64,000 bases of DNA from positions 1 through 64,000 of the forward strand of contig JAGNKU010000002.1 of the NCBI GenBank assembly GCA_017999985.1. Direction: 5' to 3'. How positions within the stretch are numbered: the stretch's first letter is position 1; each line of letters opens with the position of its first letter. A program made the position numbers and the translations under genes. The stretch is from Phycisphaerae bacterium. GTDB lineage: Bacteria; Planctomycetota; Phycisphaerae; UBA1845; Fen-1342. The notes beneath the pieces were generated by a model. It was not told the origin of the DNA. It made no database searches and was given only the letters and a program-made list of their open reading frames with translations. Shown piece after piece: positions 50,527-61,572 of the stretch.

Positions 50527-52587
50527 ATGTTTGGAATGACCGCGTTTGTCTGCCTGGCGGTTGCGGGGCTGGTCGTCGCGGGGTTCGCCCAGGCGGGCCG
50601 GAAGCGGACGCATCCGTTTTCGGTTTACGACCTGCTGGCGATGGAGCGCATCAGCGACCTGCAGGCTTCGCCCGATGGCCGCTGGCTGGCGTTCGTCGTG
50701 CGTGTCACGGATCTCGAAGCCAACAAGGGCCGCACGGACATTTGGCTCATGGCTGCAGATGGCTCCGGCCTGCGCCGCCTGACGACGCACCCGGCCGGCA
50801 GCAGCAGCCCGCGCTGGGCGTCCGATAGCCGTACGCTCTACTTCCTCTCGTCGCGTTCGGACTCCGGGCAGGTCTGGCGGCTCATGATCGACGGCGGCGA
50901 GGCCGAGCAGGTGACGAAGCTCCCGCTCGACGTGGAGTGCTTTGCACTGTCGCCGAACAATCGCTACCTCGCGCTCGCCATCGAGGTATTCCCCGACGCC
51001 CGCAAGCTCGCTGACACACGCCGACGCCTCGACGCGCTGAAAGAGAAAAAGGCTTCCGGCCGCGTCTACGAGCGCCTCTTCGTCCGCCACTGGGACACGT
51101 GGAAGGATGGTCGTCGATCGCATTTGTGGGTGATGCCCACCGCCGACGGCAAGCCTGTTGATGTGATGCGGGGCATGGATGCAGACGCGCCGGCCAAGCC
51201 TTTCGGCGGCGCGGAGGAGTTCACGTTCACGCCGGACAGCAAGGCGCTCGTATTCGCCGCGCGGGATGTCGGCCGCAAGGAAGCGTGGTCCACGCACTTC
51301 GACCTGTTCATCGCGCCGCTCGACGGTTCGCGCCGGCCGCGCGTGCTCGTTGATGGCCAGGGTGCGACCGTCAGCCAGCCGACGTTTTCGCCGGACGGCA
51401 AGACGCTGGCCTATCTCGCCATGGTTCGGCCCGGCTTTGAGGCCGACCGTTTCCGGATTGTCCTGCAGCGCTGGCGGACCGGCCCGCGGCGCGTGCTTAC
51501 GGAGCGCTGGGACCGTTCGCCGGGCAAAATCGTCTGGTCGCCGGATTCGAAGACGATCTACACGGTCGCCGATCATCTCGGGCAGCATCCGTTGTTCGCG
51601 GTGAGCGCGGCGACGGGCAAGGTGCGGACGGTGGTCGCCGAGGGCAAGGTGACCGAGATCGCGCCGGCGGGTGACCGGTTGGTGTACGGTCTGTGCCACC
51701 ACCGCAGCCCGGTGGAGTTGTACTCAGTCGGCGTCCGTGGCGGCCGCTCGCGCGCCCTGACGCGCATCAATGCCGCCAAGGTCGCTGCGGTGCGTATGGG
51801 CACCGCGGAGCAATTCACGTTCACCGGCTGGAATGATGAAACGGTGTACGCCCACGTCGTGAAGCCGGCAGACTTCAACCCACGGAAGAAGTACCCCGTC
51901 GCGTTCCTCGTGCACGGCGGGCCGCAGGGCTCGTTCGGCAATGATTTCCACTATCGCTGGAACCCGCAGGTGTACGCCGGCGCGGGCTACGCCGTGGTCA
52001 TGGTGGATTTTCACGGCTCGACCGGCTACGGGCAGGCGTTCACCGACGCGATCCGCGATCACTGGGGCGATCGGCCGCTGGAGGATCTGCAGAAGGGTCT
52101 GGCAGCGGCCCTCGCACGGTACAAGTGGCTCGATGGGCGGCGCGTGGCGGCGTTGGGTGCGTCGTACGGCGGCTACATGATCAACTGGATGCACGGCAAC
52201 TGGCGCGGCCGGTTCCGCTGTTTCGTCTGCCACGACGGCAATCTCGACGAGCGCATGGCGTATTACGAGACCGAGGAGTTGTGGTTCCCCGAATGGGAGC
52301 GCGGCGGCACGCCGTGGGGGCGGCCGGAAGCGTACGCCCGGCACAACCCGGCGGACCACGTGCACAAGTGGCGGACGCCGACGCTGGTGATTCACGGCGG
52401 CAACGATTTCCGCGTGGTGGACACGCAGGGCCTGGCGACGTTCACCGCCCTGCAACGCCGCGGCATCCCGAGCCGCCTGCTCTATTTCCCGAACGAGAAC
52501 CACTGGGTGCTGAAGCCGGCGAACAGCATCCAGTGGCACGAAGAGGTCATCGGCTGGCTTGATCGCTGGACAAAGAAGCGGCGATAG
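50527..52587 (+). CDS. S9 family prolyl oligopeptidase / acylaminoacyl-peptidase-like
   Basis: A 686-residue serine peptidase. It has an N-terminal signal or anchor (1-23, ending F-A-Q-A), a WD40/TolB-like beta-propeller (about 35-420) with S-P-D-G-R-W-L-A-F and S-P-D-S-K-T-I-Y repeats, and a C-terminal alpha/beta hydrolase domain. The triad is seen as Ser in G-A-S-Y-G-G-Y-M, Asp in H-G-G-N-D-F-R-V and His in N-E-N-H-W-V. H-G-G-P-Q-G is the oxyanion-side motif. It probably degrades peptides in the periplasm. ATG 50527 is chosen because the signal starts there. It follows the palindromic element and may be independent of pepD. Confidence 0.94.
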   Translation: MFGMTAFVCLAVAGLVVAGFAQAGRKRTHPFSVYDLLAMERISDLQASPDGRWLAFVVRVTDLEANKGRTDIWLMAADGSGLRRLTTHPAGSSSPRWASDSRTLYFLSSRSDSGQVWRLMIDGGEAEQVTKLPLDVECFALSPNNRYLALAIEVFPDARKLADTRRRLDALKEKKASGRVYERLFVRHWDTWKDGRRSHLWVMPTADGKPVDVMRGMDADAPAKPFGGAEEFTFTPDSKALVFAARDVGRKEAWSTHFDLFIAPLDGSRRPRVLVDGQGATVSQPTFSPDGKTLAYLAMVRPGFEADRFRIVLQRWRTGPRRVLTERWDRSPGKIVWSPDSKTIYTVADHLGQHPLFAVSAATGKVRTVVAEGKVTEIAPAGDRLVYGLCHHRSPVELYSVGVRGGRSRALTRINAAKVAAVRMGTAEQFTFTGWNDETVYAHVVKPADFNPRKKYPVAFLVHGGPQGSFGNDFHYRWNPQVYAGAGYAVVMVDFHGSTGYGQAFTDAIRDHWGDRPLEDLQKGLAAALARYKWLDGRRVAALGASYGGYMINWMHGNWRGRFRCFVCHDGNLDERMAYYETEELWFPEWERGGTPWGRPEAYARHNPADHVHKWRTPTLVIHGGNDFRVVDTQGLATFTALQRRGIPSRLLYFPNENHWVLKPANSIQWHEEVIGWLDRWTKKRR

Positions 52588-52628
52588 GCCCAGCGCCGGC
52601 CCCGGTGAACCCGCCTCTCCTGCACGAC

Positions 52629-53069
52629 ATGGGCCGATTGCGATCACAACTCGACGTCTTCAAGCCCGCCGCGCCGGCACGCGTGCATCTGCTGCTGGCG
52701 GCGATGCTGTGGTCGGTCGTCGGGGCGCTGCTCGCGTTTTTCGGCGGTCGCTGGCTACTCGCGTCCAGCGCGCCATATGGCGCGCTACTGCTCCTGCCGG
52801 CGGTCGTGATCGGCCTCCTCAAGGCTCGCTTCGTTCTTGACCGCACCGCCGCCCGCATCGTGACCCGCATTCGGGCGCGTGGCGACGGCCGTTGCGTAGG
52901 TGGCTTTCTCTCACTTCCCACCTGGGGATTCGTCGCGCTGATGAGCCTGTTCGGGTACCTGCTGCGCCACAGCCACGTGCCGCGGATGATCGTGGGTTTC
53001 ATCTACGTCGCCATCGGCGTGGCCTTGCTGGTCGCGTCACGCCGCATCTGGCGTGTCACCGCCGGCTGA
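52629..53069 (+). CDS. Small four-helix membrane protein, unknown function
   Basis: About 146 residues with hydrophobic segments near 20-45, 50-70, 95-112 and 120-138. The N-terminal L-R-S-Q-L-D-V-F-K-P-A segment looks conserved, being atypically ordered for such a small protein. The middle basic loop is cytoplasmic by the positive-inside rule. The start is uncertain: ATG 52629 lacks a good ribosome-binding site and GTG 52605 would add eight residues. It begins about 40 bases after the S9 peptidase stop. I do not recognise a characterised family. Confidence 0.65.
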   Translation: MGRLRSQLDVFKPAAPARVHLLLAAMLWSVVGALLAFFGGRWLLASSAPYGALLLLPAVVIGLLKARFVLDRTAARIVTRIRARGDGRCVGGFLSLPTWGFVALMSLFGYLLRHSHVPRMIVGFIYVAIGVALLVASRRIWRVTAG

Positions 53070-53333
53070 CAGCGGCATATCGGGAGCGCTTGCGGGGCGG
53101 CGTCTCCGTATATTCATGCCTGCGTGAACACTGCCGCGGCGGCGGTGGCGCTGTCAGTTTGGCAGGGCGCACGCCACGGTGGGGCGTAAGCCGATTGCCA
53201 TAACCCACCATCGCAGAATGGCTTGCAGCGAAACCGGGCCTACCCAACTTGTGGTATCGACCTTGCTTCCGGCGACATACGGATAGTCTGCGCCTGGCGA
53301 TGATGCCGGCGCTCTCTCTGTAGGGAGATTGAG

Positions 53334-55253
<1,920 letters not shown>

Positions 55254-55290
55254 CCGCCACCGAGCTGATATCGTTCAACGAGTCCTAAGT

Positions 55291-55310
55291 GGCCGACCGC
55301 CGAGTCGGCC
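55291..55310 (+). terminator. Hairpin downstream of dnaK
   Basis: GGCCGAC and GTCGGCC form a perfect 7-bp stem with a 6-base loop 37 bases after the dnaK stop. No T-run follows, so Rho-independent termination is not certain. Confidence 0.4.
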
Positions 55311-55398
55311 GTCGATCAGCCGACCAGAGTGGAGTCCGACCTCGGGGCGGCTCAAGTACTTAATCGGGACGCGAGCCCGCGGGAGTGCGCAGCGCAAC

Positions 55399-55587
55399 AT
55401 GCCCACGTATGAATACTTATGCCCCAAGTGCGGTCACGTCTTCGAGGAGTCCCTGGTAAAGATCGGCGACGACTCGCCGAGGCCGTGCCCCAACTGCCAA
55501 TACGCGAAGGCTGCACGCAAGCCCTCGACGTTCTCGGCCGGCCATTCGCAGCCGAAAGCCTCAGGCTGCACGCCGCGCCGCGGCTGA
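55399..55587 (+). CDS. FmdB-family zinc-ribbon protein
   Basis: A 62-residue protein starting P-T-Y-E-Y-L-C-P-K-C-G-H, the FmdB signature, with the second pair C-P-N-C after about 24 residues; the four cysteines bind zinc. The C-terminal 25 residues are Ser/Lys/Pro-rich and unstructured. Regulatory or RNA-related roles have been suggested for the family but are not proven. It follows dnaK by 145 bases and is often found beside dnaK or dnaJ genes in planctomycete-type genomes; that recollection is not checked here. Confidence 0.85.
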   Translation: MPTYEYLCPKCGHVFEESLVKIGDDSPRPCPNCQYAKAARKPSTFSAGHSQPKASGCTPRRG

Positions 55588-55794
55588 GGCCTGCGCCGCT
55601 AAGCCCTGGTCGAGGGCGGCACAATCGAAGATGTCGCTGCGCGTACCCCCCGGCTGTTGCGGATCAGCACCGCGGGCTGCGGACGGCGCGCGGCAGTTTC
55701 TAACCGACCGCTGTGATGGTGTGTGCCTTGGCGGCCGCTGCCGCCCTTGCGAAATTGGGACCCGCCCGTTCTCCTACCGCCTTGGAGGTGCCGA

Positions 55795-56739
55795 ATGCGC
55801 TCATTTCCGCAGACAACCATGCTATGGACGGCCTTGGCGGTGACGGCTCTGGCTCAGCAACCCGAACGCGACTATGTCGCCGAGGCCGAGGCGGCGTACA
55901 TCGCGGGTGAATATGCGCAGGCAGCGGCCCTGTTCGAAACGGCGATCCTGGCTGGCCAGCTCTCCGCGCCCGTCCTATACAACACCGCCTGCTGCTACGC
56001 CCTCACCGCCCGCGTCGACCGCGCATTCGAATGTCTCGACCGGGCCATCGCCGCCGGCTGGCGCGACGTTGAGCATGTGCAGAACGACGCCGACCTGCGA
56101 TCCCTCCACGACGACGCGCGCTGGGCGGAGGTCCTGAAGAAATGCACCGCCGCGCGCGAGCGTTTCCGCCGGTCACTGAAGAAACCGGAACTGTACGACG
56201 AGCTCATGCGCCGCATGCAGGCCGACCAGCGCGTACGGCAGGGGCCCGCCACCGATCCGACGGAGATGCGCAAGATCGATGACGACAACACGGCGTGGCT
56301 CAAGCGCGTGGTCGCCGACCATGGCTGGCCGACCATCAGCCTGGTCGGGGAGGAAGGCGAACTGGCCGCGTTCCTGCTCATCCAGCACGCGGGGCCGAAG
56401 CAGGAACTCGAGTTTCAGAAAAAGTGCCTGGACTTGATGAAGACCGCGTTGGAGAAGAAGGACGTGCGCCCAACCAGCGTCGCCTACCTCACCGACCGCG
56501 TGCTCATGTACGAAGGCAAGCCGCAAATCTACGGCACGCAATTTGTGCTCAAGGATGGCACGTATCAGCCCTACGCGATCGAGGACGAAGAGCACGTCGA
56601 CGCCCGCCGGGCAGCGCTCGGCCTGCCGCCCATGACGGAAACCAAAGCGCAGATGCGCGCCCTGTCACCGACCCCGACCCAACCGGCATCCCAGCCCGCC
56701 ACGCAGCCGGCGTCGCAGCCCGCCAGTCAGCCGAAGTAA
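55795..56739 (+). CDS. TPR-containing exported protein with DUF6624 domain
   Basis: A 314-residue protein. A short signal-like segment (about 5-20, W-T-A-L-A-V-T-A-L-A) precedes a TPR pair (about 25-115). Residues about 128-280 match DUF6624: L-M-R-R-M-Q-A-D-Q, D-D-D-N-T-A-W-L-K-R-V-V-A-D-H-G-W-P-T, and A-Y-L-T-D-R-V-L-M-Y-E-G-K-P-Q-I-Y-G-T-Q-F. The protein ends in a low-complexity T-Q-P-A-S-Q-P tail. GGAGG is six bases before ATG 55795. DUF6624 has no assigned reaction; the conserved polar residues suggest a binding role. Confidence 0.8.
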   Translation: MRSFPQTTMLWTALAVTALAQQPERDYVAEAEAAYIAGEYAQAAALFETAILAGQLSAPVLYNTACCYALTARVDRAFECLDRAIAAGWRDVEHVQNDADLRSLHDDARWAEVLKKCTAARERFRRSLKKPELYDELMRRMQADQRVRQGPATDPTEMRKIDDDNTAWLKRVVADHGWPTISLVGEEGELAAFLLIQHAGPKQELEFQKKCLDLMKTALEKKDVRPTSVAYLTDRVLMYEGKPQIYGTQFVLKDGTYQPYAIEDEEHVDARRAALGLPPMTETKAQMRALSPTPTQPASQPATQPASQPASQPK

Positions 56740-57005
56740 TCGCGGACGCGGCGCGTGCTGTGACGCGCGCCAGTGTGTAGGTCGATTCCTACGCGCGAAT
56801 GCAGGTCGCGCCTATGGAAACGCACACGGTGGCCTGCTACCGTGCGCGCTAGACACATCGGTTTCGTTGCCAAGCGGAGAGCGGTGGGGGCGGGCGCGGC
56901 ACGAGCTGTCGCCCGCTTCCCTCGCGTGACAGGCTGCGGCACATGGCGGTGATGATCCAGATGATCGTGGCGAGGTCCGTTCGAACCAGGCATGGAGGAC
57001 GAAAC

Positions 57006-58175
57006 ATGCGAACCAGAATCCTGTTGGCTTGTGTCCTGACCAGCGCAATGGTGGCAACGGCGGCTGCGCAGGAGCTGACGCCGCTCGAACAACTCGGCAA
57101 GTTCTTGTTGTTTGACAACCAGTTGTCGACGCCGCACGGGCAGTCGTGCGCGGCTTGCCATGCGCCGGAGGTGGGTTACACCGGACCGCACAGCACGATC
57201 AATGCACACGGCGCCGTGTATCCGGGTGCCGTGCACACGCGCTTCGGCAACCGGAAACCCCCGACGGCGGCGTACGGCGGCGACAGCCCCGTGATGTACT
57301 ACGACCAGGATGAGGGGCTCTGGGTGGGCGGCATGTTTTGGGATGGGCGCGCCACGGGCTGGACGCTGGGTGACCCGCTCGCGGAACAGGCGATGGGCCC
57401 GTTCCTGAATCCACTGGAGCAGAACAACCCCAACGCCAAGCTGGTCTGCACCAAGGTTGCCCAATCGAGCTACGCCGGCCTGTTCGAGGAAGTGTGGGGG
57501 CCGGGGTCGCTCGACCCGGTGAAGGACGTGGCGGGCACGTATGAGCGGATCGCCCGTTCCGTCGCCGCGTTTGAGAGATCCGCCGAGGTTAACCCGTTTA
57601 CCTCGAAGTTCGACTATTACCTGAAGGGCGAGGCGGAACTCACGGAGCAGGAAGCCTGGGGCCTGGAGCTGTTCAACACAACGGGCAAGTGTGCGCTCTG
57701 CCACCTCAGTGATGGCCCGGCACCCTTGTTCACCGACTTCACGTATGACAACCTCGGCGTTCCGCGCAACGGCGAGAATCCGTTCTATACCATGCCGCGG
57801 CGCTGGAACCCCGACGGCTGGCTGTGGGTGGACATGGGCCTGGGCGGGTTCCTCGAAGCGGCCGGCTATCCGCCGGAGATGTTCGAACCCGAGCTCGGCA
57901 AGCACAAGGTGCCGACGCTCCGCAACGTCGACCTGCGGCCCTACCCTGACTTCGTGAAGGCGTTCGGGCACAACGGCTACTTCAAGTCGCTCGAAGAGAT
58001 CGTGCACTTCTACAATACGCGTGACGTCGAGCCCTGGCCGGAGCCGGAAGTGCCGATGAACGTCAATAGCGACGAGCTCGGCAACCTCGGACTGACGCAG
58101 GACGAAGAGGCCGCGATCGTCGCGTTCATGCGGACCCTCTCGGACGGGTATGTGGAGACACGCCTGGCAGAATGA
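57006..58175 (+). CDS. Di-haem cytochrome c peroxidase / MauG-family protein
   Basis: A 389-residue periplasmic protein with signal peptide ending A-A-A-Q. Two c-type haem sites are present: C-A-A-C-H (Cys48, Cys51, His52) and C-A-L-C-H (Cys229, Cys232, His233). Blocks such as F-W-D-G-R-A, P-F-L-N-P-L-E and V-P-T-L-R-N-V match bacterial CCP/MauG proteins. It could reduce peroxide or oxidise a protein partner; electron donor unknown. Haem attachment fits the CcsBA protein in this window. GGAGG lies nine bases before ATG 57006. Monocistronic. Confidence 0.94.
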   Translation: MRTRILLACVLTSAMVATAAAQELTPLEQLGKFLLFDNQLSTPHGQSCAACHAPEVGYTGPHSTINAHGAVYPGAVHTRFGNRKPPTAAYGGDSPVMYYDQDEGLWVGGMFWDGRATGWTLGDPLAEQAMGPFLNPLEQNNPNAKLVCTKVAQSSYAGLFEEVWGPGSLDPVKDVAGTYERIARSVAAFERSAEVNPFTSKFDYYLKGEAELTEQEAWGLELFNTTGKCALCHLSDGPAPLFTDFTYDNLGVPRNGENPFYTMPRRWNPDGWLWVDMGLGGFLEAAGYPPEMFEPELGKHKVPTLRNVDLRPYPDFVKAFGHNGYFKSLEEIVHFYNTRDVEPWPEPEVPMNVNSDELGNLGLTQDEEAAIVAFMRTLSDGYVETRLAE

Positions 58176-58449
58176 CGCCTGGCACGCTCCGCGGGGTGGC
58201 AGCCAACCGGCTGTCTGGCGCGTGGATCGTGTATCGACGGGGTGCGTAGCGGCGGCGGTGAGTCGGCGCCTTGGGCGCCGCGAACCGTCGCCGCCCGTTT
58301 TGCCGCGCGAAAAAAGTCCTGTCGCACAGCGGGGCCCGCTGGTTGTCTGCGGGCCGCGCCAGCAGGTCGGGACATGCCGTGTACGCCATGCGCCGGCGAC
58401 CGTTTCGTGCCGGCCGGGTTCATGCTAAAGTCTCCATAGCGAGGCCGCG

Positions 58450-61400
58450 ATGTACCTGTTGGCGCTGTTGCGCTTTGAGACCCCCGGCTATCTCGCCCTG
58501 CTGGCGGTGCTGCCGCTGCTGGTCGTGTGGTCGTATCGTTCGCTGGCCGGGCTGGGGCCGGTGCGCCGCGTGCTGGCGATTGTCGCCCGCTGCGTGGTGG
58601 TGGTGGTCATGGTGCTGGCGCTGGCCGGCGCCCAGCGCACGCAACGCATCGACGACCTCTCCGTCATCTTCCTCGTTGATCGGTCCAAGAGCATCCCGCC
58701 CGACCTGCAACGCCGGGCGTTTGAGTACCTGCAGCAGGTGGGCGCGAAACGCGCGGGTGACGACCGCATCGGCGTGATTGCGTTCGACGGGTCGGCCGAT
58801 GTCGAGCAGTTGCCGATGGCCGCGTTCGCCGTGGATACCCCCGGCGCACCCGTAGATCCGGACCAGACGAACTTGGCCGCCGCGGCGCGCATGGCCTTGG
58901 CGCTGCTCCCCTCGGACACCGCCGGCCGGCTGGTGCTGATCACCGATGGCAACGAGAACGCGGGCGACGTGCTGGCCGAGGTGGGCCGGCTGGCGGCCAC
59001 AGGCATTCCGATCGACGTGTTGCCGATCTACTACGATCATACCCACGAGGTCGTCTTCGAAAGCCTCAAGGCACCGCCCACCGCGACCGCCGAGGAGACG
59101 ATCAACCTGCAGATGGTGCTGCGCGCCCAGCAGCCGACCGCCGGCAAGGTGCTCCTGTGGCACAACGAGACGCTCGTCGATCTCAACGGCCCCGCAGCCG
59201 GCACGGGCTACCCGGTGGAATTGACGGCGGGGCCAAACCGGCTGGCGATTCCCGTGCCACTGCGGGTGGCGGGCGCGCATCGCTTCCGCGCGCAGTTCGT
59301 GCCGGACGTCGCGGAGGCCGACGCGATTGAGGACAACAACACCGGCCAGGCCTTCACGGTCGTATCGGGGCAGGGCAAGATCCTGATCCTGACGACCACG
59401 AAGGACCTGAGCAGCGCCCAGCCTTCGGCCGAGATACTGCAGCGCGCCCTGGAGTCGGAAAAGCTGGTCTGCGACATCGCGGTGGCCGGCCAGAGCGTGC
59501 TCGACCAGGTGCGGCTGCTGGAGTATTCGGCCGTAATTCTGTCAAACGTGCCGGCCGGCGACCTGCGGGACGATGAGAAGACCGCGCTGGCGGTGTACGT
59601 ACGCGACCTGGGCGGCGGCCTCGTGATGGTGGGTGGCGACGATTCCTTCGGGGCCGGCGGCTGGCTGGGCAGCGCGGTCGAAGAGGTCATGCCCGTCAGC
59701 TTCGACATCAAGCACAAGCGGCAGTTCCTGAAAGGCGCGCTGGTGCTGGTGATGCACGCCTGCGAGATCGAACAGGGCAACTACATCGGCGAGCGCTGCG
59801 CGATCGAATCGGTGAAGACGCTCAGCAGCCGCGACCTGGTCGGCGTGCTGGCGTGGCAGTGGCTGGGCGATCAGCAGGGTCACTGGGCGGTGCCGCTGCA
59901 GGAGGTCGGGGCGCGGACGCCGGTGATCAACGCCATCAAGAAAATGAGCATGGGCGACCTGCCCGACCTTGACGCGGTCATGCGGCCCGGCGTGGAGGCC
60001 CTGCTGGGGCGCAGGGACGTCGGCCCGAAGCACATGATCGTCATCTCCGACTTTGACCCGTCGGCGCCGCGCGACGACCTGCTGAAGGCGATGAAGGACA
60101 ACGGCATCACCTGCTCGACGGTGGCCATCGGCTATGGCGGGCACTTCGTCGACGACGCCAAGGCGGACGGAATCGCGCGGGCGACCGGCGGGCGCTTCTA
60201 CCGCGCCAATGACTTCAGCAAGCTCCCACAGATCTTCATCAAGGAGTCACGCGAAGTCCGGCGTTCGCTGGTGCAGGAGACGCCCTTTCAGCCGCAACTG
60301 GTGAACCCGCTGTCGCCGGTGGTGCCAGGGCTGGCGGGGGATGGCGTGCCGGAACTGGGCGGGTTCGTGCTGACGACGGCCAAGCCGCTGGCGGACGTGC
60401 CGCTGGTGCGCAAGGCGGAGGAAGGCAGCGACCCGGTGCTGGCGCACTGGCAGGTGGGACTGGGCAAGACCGTCGCGTTCACGAGCGGCCTGTGGGCCCA
60501 GTGGGGGGCGAACTGGGCCGAATGGCCGAAGTTCAGCAAGTTCTGGGCGCAGGTGGCGCGCTGGACGTCGCGGCAGTCCGAGGCGGCGGCGTTCGACGTC
60601 ACCACGACCGTGCATGGCGGCAAGGCGCGACTGCGGATTGACGCCCTCGACAAGAACGCGGACGCGATCAACTTCATGGAAGTCGCGGGCAGCCTGGTGG
60701 ACCCGGGGCAGCGGGCCCAGCCCCTGCGGCTCGTGCAGACCGGGCCGGGACGGTACGAGGCGGAGTTCGATGCCCGTGATCGGGGCAACTACATCGTCAA
60801 CCTGGCGTACCGGATCGGACAGGGCGCGCAGACGCAAAGCGGCTCACTGCGTACGGGCGTCTCGGTGGCCTATTCGCCGGAATACAGCCGGTTGCAGCCC
60901 AACCTCGCGCTGCTGGACGAGATTCGCACACGCACGAAGGGTCGCCAGCTCGGCGTGGAGGACGCCGCGACCGTTTTCGACCGGGCGGGGCTGACGCGGA
61001 CGGAGGCGCGCCACGCGCTCTGGGAGACACTCGTCCAGTGGATGCTGGTCCTGTTCATTCTGGATGTCGCCATCCGGCGGATCGCCATCAACCCGCTGGA
61101 GGTTTACCGCCACGCGCGGCGGTTCCTGGCGGAGCTGGCGGGCCGGGGGCGCCCGGCGAGCGAGGCGGCGGCCGTGCTCTCGACGTTAAAGGGGGCGCGG
61201 GACCGCGTGCGCGAGGAGCAGCGCGCGACACAGGCCGGCGCGGAAGGCGGCGGCCCGGCGCCCGGCACGCGCTACGAGGCGCGCACCCCGGATACCAAGG
61301 CCACGGAGGATCTGAGCCGCGCGCTGGGCGGGGCCACCCAGCAGGATGCCCCGGTCGTGGCGCGTCCCACGGGCAGGAAACCCGCCGTTTCGGAGGGTGA

Positions 61401-61473
61401 ATACACGTCCCGGCTGCTGAAGGCGAAACGGCGGGCCCGCGAGGACATGGACAAGCGGGACGATCAGGGGTAG
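58450..61473 (+). CDS. Large VWA-domain membrane protein
   Basis: A 1,007-residue protein. Two N-terminal membrane helices (about 13-30, 41-60), then a von Willebrand A domain whose MIDAS motif is D-R-S-K-S (77-81), with a second VWA-like region near 430-590 (S-D-F-D-P-S, T-V-A-I-G-Y-G). A glutamine-amidotransferase-like domain (about 305-425, L-G-G-G-L-V-M-V-G-G-D-D-S-F) lies between them, and a further membrane helix is near 860-880. A charged, disordered C terminus of about 110 residues follows. This matches the BatA/DUF1355-type architecture; its partner is often a MoxR ATPase, absent here. Envelope chaperone or assembly role is inferred. Confidence 0.82.
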   Translation: MYLLALLRFETPGYLALLAVLPLLVVWSYRSLAGLGPVRRVLAIVARCVVVVVMVLALAGAQRTQRIDDLSVIFLVDRSKSIPPDLQRRAFEYLQQVGAKRAGDDRIGVIAFDGSADVEQLPMAAFAVDTPGAPVDPDQTNLAAAARMALALLPSDTAGRLVLITDGNENAGDVLAEVGRLAATGIPIDVLPIYYDHTHEVVFESLKAPPTATAEETINLQMVLRAQQPTAGKVLLWHNETLVDLNGPAAGTGYPVELTAGPNRLAIPVPLRVAGAHRFRAQFVPDVAEADAIEDNNTGQAFTVVSGQGKILILTTTKDLSSAQPSAEILQRALESEKLVCDIAVAGQSVLDQVRLLEYSAVILSNVPAGDLRDDEKTALAVYVRDLGGGLVMVGGDDSFGAGGWLGSAVEEVMPVSFDIKHKRQFLKGALVLVMHACEIEQGNYIGERCAIESVKTLSSRDLVGVLAWQWLGDQQGHWAVPLQEVGARTPVINAIKKMSMGDLPDLDAVMRPGVEALLGRRDVGPKHMIVISDFDPSAPRDDLLKAMKDNGITCSTVAIGYGGHFVDDAKADGIARATGGRFYRANDFSKLPQIFIKESREVRRSLVQETPFQPQLVNPLSPVVPGLAGDGVPELGGFVLTTAKPLADVPLVRKAEEGSDPVLAHWQVGLGKTVAFTSGLWAQWGANWAEWPKFSKFWAQVARWTSRQSEAAAFDVTTTVHGGKARLRIDALDKNADAINFMEVAGSLVDPGQRAQPLRLVQTGPGRYEAEFDARDRGNYIVNLAYRIGQGAQTQSGSLRTGVSVAYSPEYSRLQPNLALLDEIRTRTKGRQLGVEDAATVFDRAGLTRTEARHALWETLVQWMLVLFILDVAIRRIAINPLEVYRHARRFLAELAGRGRPASEAAAVLSTLKGARDRVREEQRATQAGAEGGGPAPGTRYEARTPDTKATEDLSRALGGATQQDAPVVARPTGRKPAVSEGEYTSRLLKAKRRAREDMDKRDDQG

Positions 61474-61572
61474 GGTGCGGAGCTTTTCCGGCGAGGCCGG
61501 CTCGGTCAGCAGGGGGCGGGCGCCGCCAGCCCCGAGGCGTTGGGATTTTGTGTCCGACGAGGTACGGTGTTT